Shown here: positions 35,786 to 46,793 of the stretch, piece after piece
Layout: every line of letters begins with the position of its first letter
Numbering within the stretch: position 1 is the stretch's first letter
Made by a program: the position numbers and the translations under genes
Notes under the pieces: model-generated
Told to the model about the DNA's origin: nothing
What the model saw: the letters and a program-made list of their open reading frames with translations, nothing else
The model's database searches: none
Assembly (NCBI GenBank): GCA_035079385.1
Contig: JAVHKY010000052.1
Span: 10,974,001-11,038,000 of the forward strand
Direction of reading: 5' to 3'
Source: Aspidiotus rigidus
Taxonomy: Eukaryota > Arthropoda > Insecta > Hemiptera > Diaspididae
DNA: 64,000 nt

Positions 35786-37510
35786 TACATATAAAATGAT
35801 ACATAGTGGCGCTTTTGTCGATGTTGAGAAGGTGATCATGGCATTTTTCACCTCAGGACAGCACGTCAATAAAATCGACTGTACCTTCTCAGAATAATAT
35901 TTTTTCTGAAAAAAGTATGGAACGAAAATAGCAGTCCTCTTTATTTCCTGTCGAGTGAATATAATTTCAAATATCTCGGATGACTTTTTCACTATCATTA
36001 CCTTTTCGCCAAGCTTCCGCAAATGACCGTCACCGAAAATGTAGAGAGCGCCTTCTTCTATTTTATTTGCAAATGGGGTTATTCAGTATTCCCAGTCGAA
36101 GTCGCATTGTATCAATTATTGTTAGACGTGGCTCTCCATTAGAAATATTGTTGAAAAATAACTAAGAATGAGATTGATATTTCCAACACAAAGGTGAAGA
36201 ATTTTTTTTACAAGTTATTCCTTATGGGAACAAATTTGGTTCTATACTTCGTTGAACATAGTAGCGAGAATGGAAAATTTCTTAGGAACAAGTAAATATT
36301 GATGATGGCAATTGGGATTTAAACTTAGAGTTTCATAAGTTGGTAGCCCTGCGAAAAATTTGAGTGATCGCATAGCGGCAACCATAAGGAGACAGCAAAA
36401 TGTAAACGTTTTTTACAAGAATTAAAGAGTGTTTTATGAAAATATACGTATTACATTTTATTCTAATATCATTAGAAAATTTATTTTTCTTCAAATCAAC
36501 TTGATAAATAGATTTTTTACTCTCTCGCGACAAATCAAAGCTTGGTGTTTTCCCGTATAAAAACGTACGTGATCACTCAAATATTTGCCTGCGCGCAGAA
36601 AGAGAGGGGGGATTTTGTAGCGCGCTCTAGTGTAGGTTTAAATCCCAATCTAAGATCTTCCGGCGTTTGGAACTTCTTAGTAATAAACAAGCGGACCGCG
36701 ACAGGCCGGCTGGCCGGAAGAGGTTCATGCACTCTGTTGGTTGAATTACTTTTTGCGTTCTTTTAGTGCCATACTAAATTGAATTGACCTACATCAAAAC
36801 TTACGATCAGGCAAACTGTATCTTTTGGACAATGAAGGAAGACTATTTCTCTCTGATTGTTAATACATATTACATAATAAACCTTTGTAGTTTGTACTAC
36901 AGGGATGTCCACATAATTAACACTCACAGAACAACTGAACAGTCACTGCTTGTGTCTTTTTTATGAATAAGCATTGTACCGTGTGAATAAATAAAACAAA
37001 TTTCAGCTTCTTCCCCAAAACTATAAGGCTTTGGATAAAGCTCGTTGCAAATCAAAAAAGAAAACACAATCACCAAATCCTTTACATCCGTACAAAAACT
37101 ACCTTTCTCTTTGTAGTGAAACAATCGAGTCGATGGACTATATCGCATATCGACATTGAAAGGTCGGAAAACAACAATCGCAAATCTAGAATATAAAAAA
37201 AAAAAGAAAAAAAAAGCGATTGGAAGTGGTACATGCCTTGTAGGACGCGGCATGAACCTAATAAAGCGATTGCAAGTGGTTCATGACTCTTCGAGCATGA
37301 ACCTACAAATTAAGTTTTGGTTCCTCACAAACAATTTCCTTTCCAATTATTCAACAATTTCTGATTTTCTGGAACACTAATTTTTATTTCCTATGGGAAA
37401 GTACGTGCAAAAAAAAATTGTTTACATTTGTGATGGAAATATGGAACACTACAAACGGAAGACCATAATACCTACAATACAAATTAATGCTACCACTAAA
37501 GATACCTGAA
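35786..37510. other. Unassigned AT-rich DNA
   Basis: Chance frames only. No repeat pair or domain recognised apart from a short (A)n run near 37195-37215. Confidence 0.35.
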
Positions 37511-37963
37511 CGAGACAACAGAGCTAACATTGTTAGTTCTAGTGTTCCACCGCACGCCAGCACAGCGACACAGTTTTCTTAGGCTAAATTAACATTGCGC
37601 TTATGGACGTTTTTCAGTTTTCATCAATTATCTCGGAAACCGTTTATTTTTCTGGAAAAATTATTCCCCTTGTAATTTCCTATCAAATGAGACCTACTTT
37701 GGATTTTTTTTTTTCACAATATGAAATAGGTCTCATACGATGGGAAATTACAGGGGGAATAAATTCTGTTCTTTTCATTTTTTTTGTAAAAATAAACGGT
37801 TTCCGAGATAATTGATGAATACTGAAAAACGTCCATAAGCGCAATGTTAATTTAGCCCTACCACACAGTGGCGTTATCTCTCGGCACGTAAATTAGGTAA
37901 TTAGCTCGACAAAAATCGGGTACCGGATTTTAACACAGCGCATATGGAGAGTTAGCTATCTTC
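37511..37963. mobile_element. Nested hairpin MITE, copy 1 (pair with 46324-46793)
   Basis: Outer ends cgagacaacagagctaac / gttagctatcttc. An inner palindrome (37583-37860) has arms attaacattgcgcttatgga and ccttgtaatttcctatc. The same nested arrangement recurs at 46324-46793, so the compound spread as a unit. Confidence 0.7.
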
Positions 37964-38845
37964 TACACAACATGCTGTGTGCTGTTGCTGTACAGTAAAA
38001 AATGTCGGTTGAAACGAATATGAAAGTTTCATTGCCAATGGAAACGACAGCAAACCTAAAAAATTTAGCATTTGTAGCACGTTCATATATACCATTGACT
38101 ATATATTACTTCGTCGCTATAATAATTCTTGAGAACTTGATGGGTGACATATCCATTTCTTGATAACCAGAGCCAATTTTGAGAAACAGTCGACGGCATC
38201 GTGATCAGCGTCGAAAATACTTCTAGAATTGTATAAGGCAATGTTGCGAACCGACACAAACACTCACTGGGGGCTTGTGGTATCAGGTGCATTTACTCAA
38301 CATTACAATTTGAAGTTTTCTTTTTTAAAGAACTTCTTAAAAGGAATTTTTACGAAAAAATCATAAGAATGAAAGTAGTAGACATTGAATTTTCTTTAAT
38401 TTGAGACCACTCTCAAATATCTACGTTGTTGAAAATATTTCCTGATCATCATCCATGAACAAATGCATTGGACAGAGCCCCCAGTGAGCGTTTGCGACAT
38501 TGTCTTATAATTTCGTTCATGCATTTTTCGATTTCTTTTTTTTTGTGTGTGGTGTTATTGTTGATTTGGGATTCTAATCACGGATCCTGTTTGAAAAAAG
38601 AATCAAATCACAAATCATGGCTTCAATAGTTCAATTGAATTTTTAAGATTAATCGCGTCAGAGTGTGCATATTGTAGGTGCGCTACCGTCGCCCATGTAA
38701 AATTATATCTATATATATGAAAAAGTACTGATAAATAAAGGGTGATCATATACAATTGGAGTATACAGTTTTCAGTTTTTCTTAAATTTCTCAACAAGTA
38801 CTGAATTTAAAGAAAAAAACGCAAAGGTAAGGTTAATGAGCATAA
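37964..38845. other. Unassigned DNA
   Basis: No gene or repeat family recognised, apart from the phrase gggggcttgtgg / cccccagtgagcg occurring in inverted form at 38269 and 38479, possibly ends of a ~220-bp element. Confidence 0.3.
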
Positions 38846-39007
38846 GGGGTCCGCTACAATGAAACAAACTGAGCAACGTGAACGAGCAACGGGCAACTGA
38901 AACAAATTAGTTTGATTCGGTTGCTTGTTTTTTACACACCACTACCGTTTCAAAATTGCTCGTTGCGCGTTGCTTGTTGCCAACTTCGTTTCATTGTAGC
39001 GGACCCC
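38846..39007. mobile_element. 162-bp MITE, GGGGTCCGCTACAATGAAAC ends, TAA target
   Basis: Perfect 20-bp inverted ends with TAA on both sides (38843-38845, 39008-39010). Consistent with a PIF/Harbinger-type MITE. Confidence 0.85.
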
Positions 39008-39205
39008 TAAAATTCTGTTTCAGGAAATTATATTTTTAGGAAATTTTGCGAAACTGAAAAATCTTTGTTGTTGTTGTTGCTTGCACAGTCCGAATCATCA
39101 GCCCCAAATCATCAGCCGAATCACAATCGTCGGACAATCCGAAGATTTGTGATTTGTGAATCGTGATTTGTGAGTCTTGATTTTTGTCAACAACTTTGTA
39201 CACAC

Positions 39206-40129
39206 CAGAGTTGTCAACGGCTATTGGTCACGTCATAATTTGTCACGAAATGTGACCGTCACGTCACGATGACGGAGGTCCATGATGTCACTTCATGTGA
39301 CGGCTGTTTGTGACCAGCATTATCACCACGTTTTTTTTGTTTTTTTTTTTTTAAATCAAATTCTGAAAGAGTTTACATTTGCGGTCCTGTTTGCGGTTAC
39401 ATTTCTGGACTGGGGTCAACTGGTTTTGTTTATGTGATCAGGAGTAAAATCATTTGAATGAATGAGGGGCCTTCTGTTCTTATCACCATGATTTTCCTGC
39501 GATTGGACTTCCTCGATGATAACTTTCCATAGACCTTCCATTTGTATTTTCAAATCCTTATTTGCCTTCTGTAAAGTTTGGTTTTCCCTTCTCACCTTTT
39601 GGATCTTCGAGTACAAATTCATGCTATTCTTCTTTAAACACTTAATTTCTTCATTGGGTTTATTGATTTCTTCTCTTTGTTGAAGAATCTCTCTCCAGCA
39701 AAATCTTTCACATTCTATCTTTATTTCGGTTCCCATGATCCAATGAAGAAAAAATGAAAAGTTATGAACTGACAAAAGAAGAAAGTTGATGCTGAGTTAT
39801 TGGTATTTGTAAATTCGTTTGTATTTTATTATCATTATTATTTGTATAAATCACTTGAGTCTTAAGAGTTAACAGAAAAAGATTTCTCATTTATTTTATA
39901 ATTTCATACTGATGAAAACAATTGAGTGTGACCGTCATGACCATTTGTTGTCATATGACCAAATTTGTGACAGATGTGACCAAATAGTTATTTGTCTTCC
40001 TTTCTTCTCCATTTGAATTTCTCATTTGGCGGTTTGGAAATGACCAACAAAACAAGGCTAAGGAAGCAAAGTCAATCCTCCATGACGCGTGACCGTGCGA
40101 CCGTCATGACGGTCATTTTGAGAACTCTG
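39206..40129. mobile_element. hAT element, 924 bp, with perfect 8-bp target duplication
   Basis: Flanked by GTACACAC on both sides (39198-39205; 40130-40137). Ends CAGAGTTGTCAA and TTGAGAACTCTG fit the hAT CAGNGTTCTCAA pattern. It has no transposase domain but carries a 119-codon coiled-coil frame on the - strand. GTGACCGTCA-type repeats lie near both ends. Confidence 0.85.
39416..39775 (-). CDS. Coiled-coil ORF inside the hAT element
   Basis: 119 residues from MSVHNFSFFLHW to a stop at 39416. The middle (EEINKPNEEIKCLKKNSMNL and QTLQKANKDLKIQM) is heptad-like and highly charged, as in a leucine-zipper segment. I do not recognise the family. It may be a captured host exon or a remnant of a second hAT protein. 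A second start (MGTEIKIE) lies 13 codons in. Coding status uncertain. Confidence 0.4.
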   Translation of the reverse strand: MSVHNFSFFLHWIMGTEIKIECERFCWREILQQREEINKPNEEIKCLKKNSMNLYSKIQKVRRENQTLQKANKDLKIQMEGLWKVIIEEVQSQENHGDKNRRPLIHSNDFTPDHINKTS

Positions 40130-40260
40130 GTACACACTACAATGTAGGATGTACATAATACAATGGTTGAGGTTATTCGTAGGTACCGTACCGACGGCTA
40201 AAGAGGTTATTTGTAGGTACTATTAAAAACTTTAATTACAGTAAGAAGCTTAACATTAGA

Positions 40261-40668
40261 TCATTTCTGCAAATCAAATACTTCGGAAATAATTACAAAT
40301 ACATGAATACTCTGCACATATGAGTGGCAAGATGGGCAGGTATCTAGGTCCACAATACACTCTTCATGCACGTGAACAGAGCAGCAGTCAGTTATGATGC
40401 TGTCATTGTTCAGGAGATCATGGCAAATGGAACACTTATCAGATCGGCGTCGTCTTTTTGGTTTACTCGATTCGTTTCCTTGCACCAATTTACGTTTCCG
40501 TATCTGTGGTAATGGTTTAGCCGACTTATTGAATGCACAGAGCTGACGGACCGCACGTTTTGGTCGTCCTCTGGCTTTGATTTTCGTTTTAAACTGCAAG
40601 TTTTGGTACTTGCTCTTTGAGGAGCCCCCTGCCACCCTATTTTCTTCCTCTAGATTCTTCTCTTCCAT
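40261..40668 (-). CDS. AT-hook plus RING-H2-like protein (MULE C-terminal remnant)
   Basis: 135 residues. Basic stretch KIKARGRPKRAVRQ (AT-hook core RGRP) near residues 31-43, a nuclear-signal-like KPKRRRR near 69-75, then CSICHDLL...CCSVHVHEECIVDLDTCPSC, a RING-H2-like set of Cys/His ligands (about residues 80-116). Its first 50 codons are duplicated immediately upstream (40733-40872). It lies in the same orientation as the FAR1-like piece and is probably the C-terminal exon of the same transposase. An expressed small protein is possible but unproven. Confidence 0.5.
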   Translation of the reverse strand: MEEKNLEEENRVAGGSSKSKYQNLQFKTKIKARGRPKRAVRQLCAFNKSAKPLPQIRKRKLVQGNESSKPKRRRRSDKCSICHDLLNNDSIITDCCSVHVHEECIVDLDTCPSCHSYVQSIHVFVIISEVFDLQK

Positions 40669-40925
40669 CCCCTTACATCAGTGGGTGGAGGTGGAGGGGG
40701 AACAATAGAAGAGCCTATCCGCAGCCGACTTATTGAATGCACAGAGCTGACGGACCGCACGTTTTGGTCGTCCTCTGGCTTTGATTTTCGTTTTAAACTG
40801 CAAGTTTTGGTACTTGCTCTTTGAGGAGCCCCCTGCCACCCTATTTTCTTCCTCTAGATTCTTCTCTTCCATCCCCTTACATCAGTGGGTGGAGGTGGAG
40901 GGGGAACAATAGAAGAGCCCTCTGC
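40518..40925. repeat. Tandem duplication, two ~204-bp units
   Basis: Units from about 40518 and 40722 are almost identical (each contains ttttggtcgtcctctggctt and gtgggtggaggtggaggggg). They abut directly. The duplication repeats the start codon and AT-hook of the RING-H2-like frame and looks recent. Confidence 0.85.
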
Positions 40926-41087
40926 CGCACCAGATCCTTCTGTTATGTGATTTGCAGCGTGCTCGAATGCGCAGTTGATGACTTTTCCTTTTGCGTGGAG
41001 AGACTTTTATCGAATTTATTCTGTATTACTCGCGAAATCTGGCTCACCTTGCAATTTGCATCATATAGGTCAGCTATGACTCCCTTT

Positions 41088-41423
41088 TTAATTTTCGTCT
41101 ACATCGCCCACCCCGAACGCTTTTTCACTAATCTCGTGATTGTGTACCACATTAACGGATGTTATTCTAACAATTGATGAATTTGCGGGCTTGAAGCATG
41201 TTATCTTTGCTGTACATGCTAGGTAATTGTATTGTAGATTAGTTCGTTTACCTGTGCTGCTTGATGCGCGCTCAATACCATGTCGGCAGTGAAGGGTTAC
41301 CTGTTTCTTGTTATTGGTCGTCACAATGAAGGGTTGGTGATTCTCCTTACAAAACTTATGAAATTCACTGAGAAATACTTCATAATTAGCAAACTCTTTC
41401 CCAACAGCGCTGAAGGAATTCAT
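41088..41423 (-). pseudogene. FAR1/ZSWIM-like N-terminal DNA-binding domain
   Basis: Starts MNSFSAVGKEFANYEVFLSE. The pattern F.(s)Y..F...F..f.kenhqpF, LHCRHGIERASS, YLACTAKI and VVHNHEIS is that of the FAR1/ZSWIM1-3 N-terminal domain of MULE transposases and their domesticated relatives. The frame stops just after HNHEIS...DVDEN. The rest of the transposase is missing, so it is a truncated gene. Confidence 0.7.
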
Positions 41424-41749
41424 TGCATCTGTTCACAATCAGTAGCGATACGAAAGTAAACAGTATGAATGTATTTGAATCAACAAAATGCATTGTTAGT
41501 CACTCTGTAGATTCATTCATGTTCAGTCTGGCTTTTCCGTACGTTTCTTCACACATGTGACTTGCTCGGCAGAGACAGAGCTTATCCGTAAACGCAGGTT
41601 TCACGCGAAACGCCTTTAAAGTGTAGAATTACAAATACAGTACATAGTAGTATTTCATATTTTTCATGGTACCTACGAATGACCTTTTTAGCCGTCGGTA
41701 CGGTACCTACGAATAAACACATCGTAATACAATATAACAACACTATATA

Positions 41750-41952
41750 GGGTTTTTCTATGTCGGCGCATTGCATACGTGTTATCGAAATGGTAGTATT
41801 TCTAATATTGCTCTTATGGCAAACTACTCCACTACTCCACAATGAAAATGAGTATGCAATCCAGCAACACCCATAAGAGCAATGTTAGATATACTATCAT
41901 TTCAATAACACGTAGGAGAATACGTAGGCAATTTGCCGACATGGAAAAGCCC
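41750..41952. mobile_element. Hairpin MITE, GGGCTTTTCCATGTC family, copy 3
   Basis: 203 bp, TA on both sides (41748-41749, 41953-41954). Same arms and loop as 34989-35195. Lies 25 bp from the MULE right end. Confidence 0.85.
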
Positions 41953-42090
41953 TACACAGGAAACATTAAAAATCATTGGAATGAATCTCACTCCACTTTT
42001 TTTGTATCTCACTTTTGGAAATTTTTCATCAATTAACAGGAACAAGGTTTATGAATATCATGGAGCGATTTTTCTTTATCATATTTTTGC

Positions 42091-42361
42091 CTTAGACCAT
42101 ACAACAGATAGACCGAGCATCGGCCATATACGCGTGTACAACGCGTTGAACGGAAGACATGATAAGAAAATAAGGGGGACTGGACCTCAATGAAGGCAAC
42201 GCGGGTGAACGCGCGGAGCAGTGAAACACACCGTACACCCGCGCCGCCTATCAAATTTGTAAACAAGGTCCAGTCCCTCTTATTTTCTTATGTGTATTCT
42301 TATCATGTCCTCCGTTCAAAGATTCATTGCTATGTCCGGTTTATCTGTTGTATGGTCCAAG
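42091..42361. mobile_element. Hairpin MITE, CTTAGACCATACAACAGAT ends
   Basis: Inverted arms near 100 bp including ggactggacct / aggtccagtcc around a GC-rich loop (gaacgcgcggagcag). Confidence 0.7.
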
Positions 42362-42531
42362 ATTTTTGCCCACGTGTTTGGTAACCTTCTGGCAAGCCAA
42401 AGTATTTGAAAAGAGGTGTGCTCAGCTCAATGTAAACAACAAGGTAAAAACAAAAAAACAATAAAAATAGGACCTGGTGACGTCACCCGGTTCCGCGTCC
42501 CACTCCCGTGCCATGTTTTTTTATTTTAAAT

Positions 42532-43004
42532 CACGGTACATTATAGAGGTATTGACACGACGCAAAATTTCTGTCGCACAAACTGTTTACATTCATACAT
42601 TATTCCGCTACGCTTGCAGCGATCGTTTGGATACCTTCCACACCCCACCTGTGTCGGAACCTTGCCGTAGGTACCCTGATACGATGCCCTAATATTGACG
42701 AAATTTTCGAGGGTTGTAAAAGATGGAGAAATTCACGTAAGAAGATAATTTTTTTTTTAATAAGTAGAGCATAGTGAGTTATCTATTCGTACCTAGTTTC
42801 AGATTTTTAGGTGAATACCTGATTCCTCTACAAATTTTTAAAAATTGATGAATTTACATTACGTAGTATTCATGTAGTTTTCCTGCTTAGTAATACCTTG
42901 CAACGCTCCTAGCGTAGATTATATCAACTGAGACAACTCATGCGACAATAACAAACACGTCTATATAATATACGTTCGTGTCAAAACCTCTATAATGTAC
43001 CGTG
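42532..43004. mobile_element. hAT-type MITE with perfect 8-bp target duplication
   Basis: 473 bp flanked by TTTTAAAT (42524-42531; 43005-43012). Ends CACGGTACATTATAGAGG and its inverse. Homologous to 2740-3146; parts shared with 43618-44079. Confidence 0.88.
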
Positions 43005-43039
43005 TTTTAAATTAATGTGCATATATACCTTTGACTATA

Positions 43040-43423
43040 TTAGGCAATTAAACTGACGTCACAAACGTGACGCACGAGAACTCACTTGATGGCGGTAATA
43101 CATTGCGGCTTATGGAGCGTATCCTGTTTTTCTCAGTTTTCTCAGGAAATAAGCCTTAAGGTGAAAAAATGAAGAGAACAAAGTTTGTTCCCCTTGTAAT
43201 TTCCTATCGATTGGACGCACTGAAAAAATTTTCAATTTTTTTTTTGTACTATTATGTAGGAAATTACAAGGGTAATAAATCTCATTCTTATCATTTTTAC
43301 ATTTTAGGCCTCCATTCCAAAGATAATCGAGAAAAACCGTGCGCGTCCCATAAGAGGCAATGTAACATCACCAACGAGTGAGATACTAGAACATGCCGAG
43401 TGACGTCACGTTGAATTGCCTAA
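43040..43423. mobile_element. MITE, TTAGGCAATT ends, TA target, nested hairpin
   Basis: Ends TTAGGCAATTaaACTGACGTCAC and its inverse, TA on both sides. The interior (about 43090-43380) is a diverged relative of the palindrome in 37583-37860 (ccccttgtaatttcctatcg). Confidence 0.7.
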
Positions 43424-43432
43424 TAGTATTTT

Positions 43433-43612
43433 GTATGGACTGCGCCAATCAGTGCGTGTTGACGCTCGTTGAAAAGTGGTAGCAAGATCTCTTTCAGTCA
43501 CTTTGGCGGCAACGTTGATCAAATGGCAGCTCTCAGTCACGTTGGCGGGGCGACGTGTTTTTAAATGGGTGAGATCTCACTACCACTTTTTCACGGGCTT
43601 CCCGCAGTCCAT
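43433..43612. mobile_element. Short hairpin MITE, ATGGACTGCG ends
   Basis: About 180 bp: ATGGACTGCG...CGCAGTCCAT with inner inverted tract gaaaagtggtag / ctaccactttt. Confidence 0.6.
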
Positions 43613-43617
43613 GATAC

Positions 43618-44079
43618 CACGGTATAAGATGAAGAGGTAGTGACACGAATGTATTCTGACTGTGGTAAACGCTGTCCGTGATTTTGTAGTAGTTCTGAAC
43701 ATTCCGAGCGCAGTGCTCGTGATGAAAGTGATGGGTAATGTACAGAGTCTTATGGGAATGCCGCTACTTTCAAAAATTTATTGCAGGATTAGGATTCAGC
43801 CGATGCATTTCATGTTTGGCATAAAAATACCATTTAATTTACTCTATAAAATTTTTAAAGAATCATCCTTCTATGTAAATTCTTGGATTTTTTATAATCC
43901 TTGGAAATTTCATCAATACTAGGGTACCAACGGTAACGTCTCGGCGCAGGTGGGGTGTAGAAGGAACAGGGAAACAGCCCGAGTGTTCGCTGCAAACCTA
44001 GCGGAAGTTTGTAGGTACAACTTCAAAACTGCGGACACGATTTTAGCGTTGTGTCATTACCTCTTCATCTTATACCGTG
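43618..44079. mobile_element. hAT-type MITE, CACGGTATAAGATGAAGAGG ends
   Basis: 462 bp with 20-bp inverted ends. ATGATA occurs on each side (43611-43616, 44080-44085). Interior phrase caggtggggtgtagaagg matches the 2740-3146 relative. Confidence 0.7.
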
Positions 44080-44199
44080 ATGATAAAAAGCATCGCATGA
44101 GGACACAAAGTAGGCGCCCTCTATGAAAACTTGGGTGGCCATTTTTGGAAGCTGCCTGAAAAGGGGATGTTACAGAAAATTGTTGAAATCTTAATTTTT

Positions 44200-46093
44200 A
44201 GGGTCGGCGCAGGCGCTAGCCGACCGTATTGTAATCACTTTTTTCTTCTTCTTCGTCTTCGGCTCAGTTAAGACGCTGACGTCATGGTCGAGTGAGCCGT
44301 ATGCTGTACAGTCTCGAGTCTTTGGCTCTTGGCGTGTTATCATTGCATTTTGCCTTTTGATTGTATTCAACAACTGTTGTAATGGGTCGTAGGAATCACA
44401 TAGGAACGGAACAATAAAAATAGTAGCCTCTTTATTATCGAACATTCGAACGTTCCCAATAATAAATTTGATATGTTCAAATTGCAAGTTTATTTCATTT
44501 TAATGATTAGGTTCAGATGACTACGAATGGAACCAAACGTCTTAATTGCGATGGAAAAGAATGAGAGTGATGAAATATGAATTCTTGAAATTGGTCTAAA
44601 TAAAGTGAATGGTGAAGCGGTAGGTAGAGCAAAATATGAAATGAATGATCGTTGGTCGGTATCTAATTACAATGATTCTATAGTCTCCAATCTGAGTTTG
44701 TAGTTTTATTCGATAGAACGTGAAAAGCTAAGTGAAAAGTATGAGGTATGAACAGTTTGAATGAATAATAATTATCGAAATTTTATTATTTCAACTTGCA
44801 GTCTATGTAAGGTACGTGTATTTAGTTTCTAGTACCAGTTATCTTATGCCTGAGTTAGAAGCCAAATATCATCGAAATCAATATTATTTCGCAATGCAAT
44901 GTTTACAAAGATGTATTGGAATCGAATTTTTTGGTTTTGACGGAATGTGAATATCGTTATAAGGGGGAGCTTGCTGGAAATACTTCTATAACTTGGTTTG
45001 ATACACTGTACCTATACGCTAATATGACAGGTTTACAGATAGATAGACAAAAGCTGAACATAATTCACAAAGCTTCTTCTATCAATTAATTGTTGGGCGT
45101 TTGTTTCTTTTACTATTTTTATGAAATGAGATTGTACTCAAGTGGAGGTTAGGTTAGTCTATTCAATAAAATGTGATTACGAGAGTATTGATGAATAGAT
45201 TATATATATTTCATCAGAGATTGCTCAGCTCCCAACAAATTAGACGCGAGAGAGACTATTTCTAAGAACAATTCTACTATCTGCAAGTTATGAAATACAA
45301 ATGAAACGAGATTTTTTACAATGCGATGGGAAACTGAAATGAATAATTGCGAATAAAAACGTAGGGAACAGAATGATTTAAAAGTCGATCATGGATCGCA
45401 AATGCGGTAAGTATCCCGGCTTTAGGGCCAGTTGTACAATTTGTAGTTCAACGTGAACCGCCGTTGATCGCCCGATTTCGGCCAGTCAAGTTCAAGAATC
45501 CGCGGTTCAACGATCACGTGATCTCACGTTTTTCGATTGTACAACCGGCCCTTATGGTCCACGATTCAATTTTGAATTTTAATTTACCTATACTTAGATC
45601 TGTACTTTGAAGTTGACTACAAAGGTAGTATAATAATTACATTGTTGTGTTTTGAGCAGACAAATGAAGTTTGTGGTAGTATTAATTAATCAAGGATTTC
45701 AATTCTATGTAATGTTAGGCCTACGATTTGTGTTTCTTATTATTCTTATCTCATGACAAAAATGACAATTGTTGGAAGGGTGTAATATCAGCGTTGTTTG
45801 TACTCAACAGTGGTTGCTTCAGGTTATTGCTTATTAATTGTTGAGTGTTAGCTTTTACAAATAGAATCAAAAAGATGTGATGGGAATTCTTAAAAAGGTG
45901 GTTCACACAATATGAATGAAATTGAATACAAATGAAAGGGAATGTCTTACAAGCAATGGGAATATGAAATGAATAATTACAAATAAAAAAGTAGGAAATA
46001 GGATGATCAAAAATTGATTGTGAATGTGATATCCTAGCTTTGTAATATCAGTCATTCGCCGACCCTCGTAACAGCCCGCCCGTGGGCTGCTTG
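44200..46093 (+). mobile_element. Complete Helentron-like non-autonomous unit
   Basis: The 5' end is AGGGTCGGC (44200-44208), which also pairs with GCCGACC just downstream as a hairpin. Near the 3' end GCCGACCCT (46058-46066) is its inverse, followed by hairpin CAGCCCGCCCGTGGGCTG and end GCTTG at 46093. It sits between T-rich flanks (ttaattttt / tttcttctttt) with no evident duplication. Length is 1767 bp without the MITE it carries. Unequal placement of the two inverted repeats and a hairpin only at the 3' end fit Helentron-type termini. No Rep/helicase. Helentron identity is inference. Confidence 0.6.
45425..45551. mobile_element. 127-bp MITE, TTA target, with empty site in the sister copy
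   Basis: Ends GGGCCAGTTGTACAA / TTGTACAACCGGCCC, TTA on both sides (45422-45424; 45552-45554). The inverted sister unit reads through uninterrupted (ccataaagccggg, about 47620). PIF/Harbinger-type. Confidence 0.92.
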
Positions 46094-46323
46094 TTTCTTC
46101 TTTTAGGTTATTCTATGAATGAAAATAATAAAAAAATGCTCTTACTACTTTTTTGTATTTTTCAATATTGACAAAGATACAGCCCGTTTTAGTTTTATAC
46201 AGGTTTATGGCAATTTTTGCCGAATCCCCTCTTCGGGCACGACTCTAGCGCACCTACAGTTGTGTCCTCATGCGAATAGTCAAACATATAATTATAGGGG
46301 TTGCTATACTATAGATACCTAAA

Positions 46324-46793
46324 AGAGACAAGATAGCTAACTTCGTTAGTTCTAGTGTTCCACCGCACGCCAACACAGCGACACAGTATTCTTGGGCTAA
46401 ATAATAACATTGCGCTTATGGATGTTTTTCAGTTTTCATCAATTATCTCGGAAACCGTTCATTTTTATGAAAAAATGAAGAGAACAAAATTTATTCCCCT
46501 TGTAATTTCCTATCGTATGAGACCTATTTCATATTTTGAAAAAGAAAAATTCAAAGTAGGTCTCATTTGATAGGAAATTACAAGGGGAATAAATTTTGTT
46601 CTTTTCATTTTTTCGTAAAAATAAACGGTTTCCGAGATAATTGATTAATACTGAAAAACGTCCATAAGCGCAATGTTAACTTAGCCCTGCAATACAGTGG
46701 CGCTATCTCTCGGCACGTAAATTAGCTCGACAAAAATCGGGTACCGGATTTTAACACAGCGCATATGGAGAGTTAGCTATCTTGTCTCTTTTA
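46324..46793. mobile_element. Nested hairpin MITE, copy 2 (pair with 37511-37963)
   Basis: Outer ends gagacaagatagctaac / gttagctatcttgtctc. Inner palindrome 46397-46690. Lies between the two inverted Helentron-like units. Confidence 0.72.

Larger units (their letters stand above)
40165..41724 (-). mobile_element. MULE-type element, internally deleted, with 9-bp target duplication
   Basis: 1560 bp flanked by TAATACAAT on both sides (40156-40164; 41725-41733). The terminal inverted repeats share TTATTCGTAGGTACCGTACC and GACGGCTAAA. The 9-bp duplication and the FAR1-like protein domain it encodes both point to Mutator-like elements. The transposase core and SWIM finger expected between the two coding pieces are absent. 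Confidence 0.8.
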
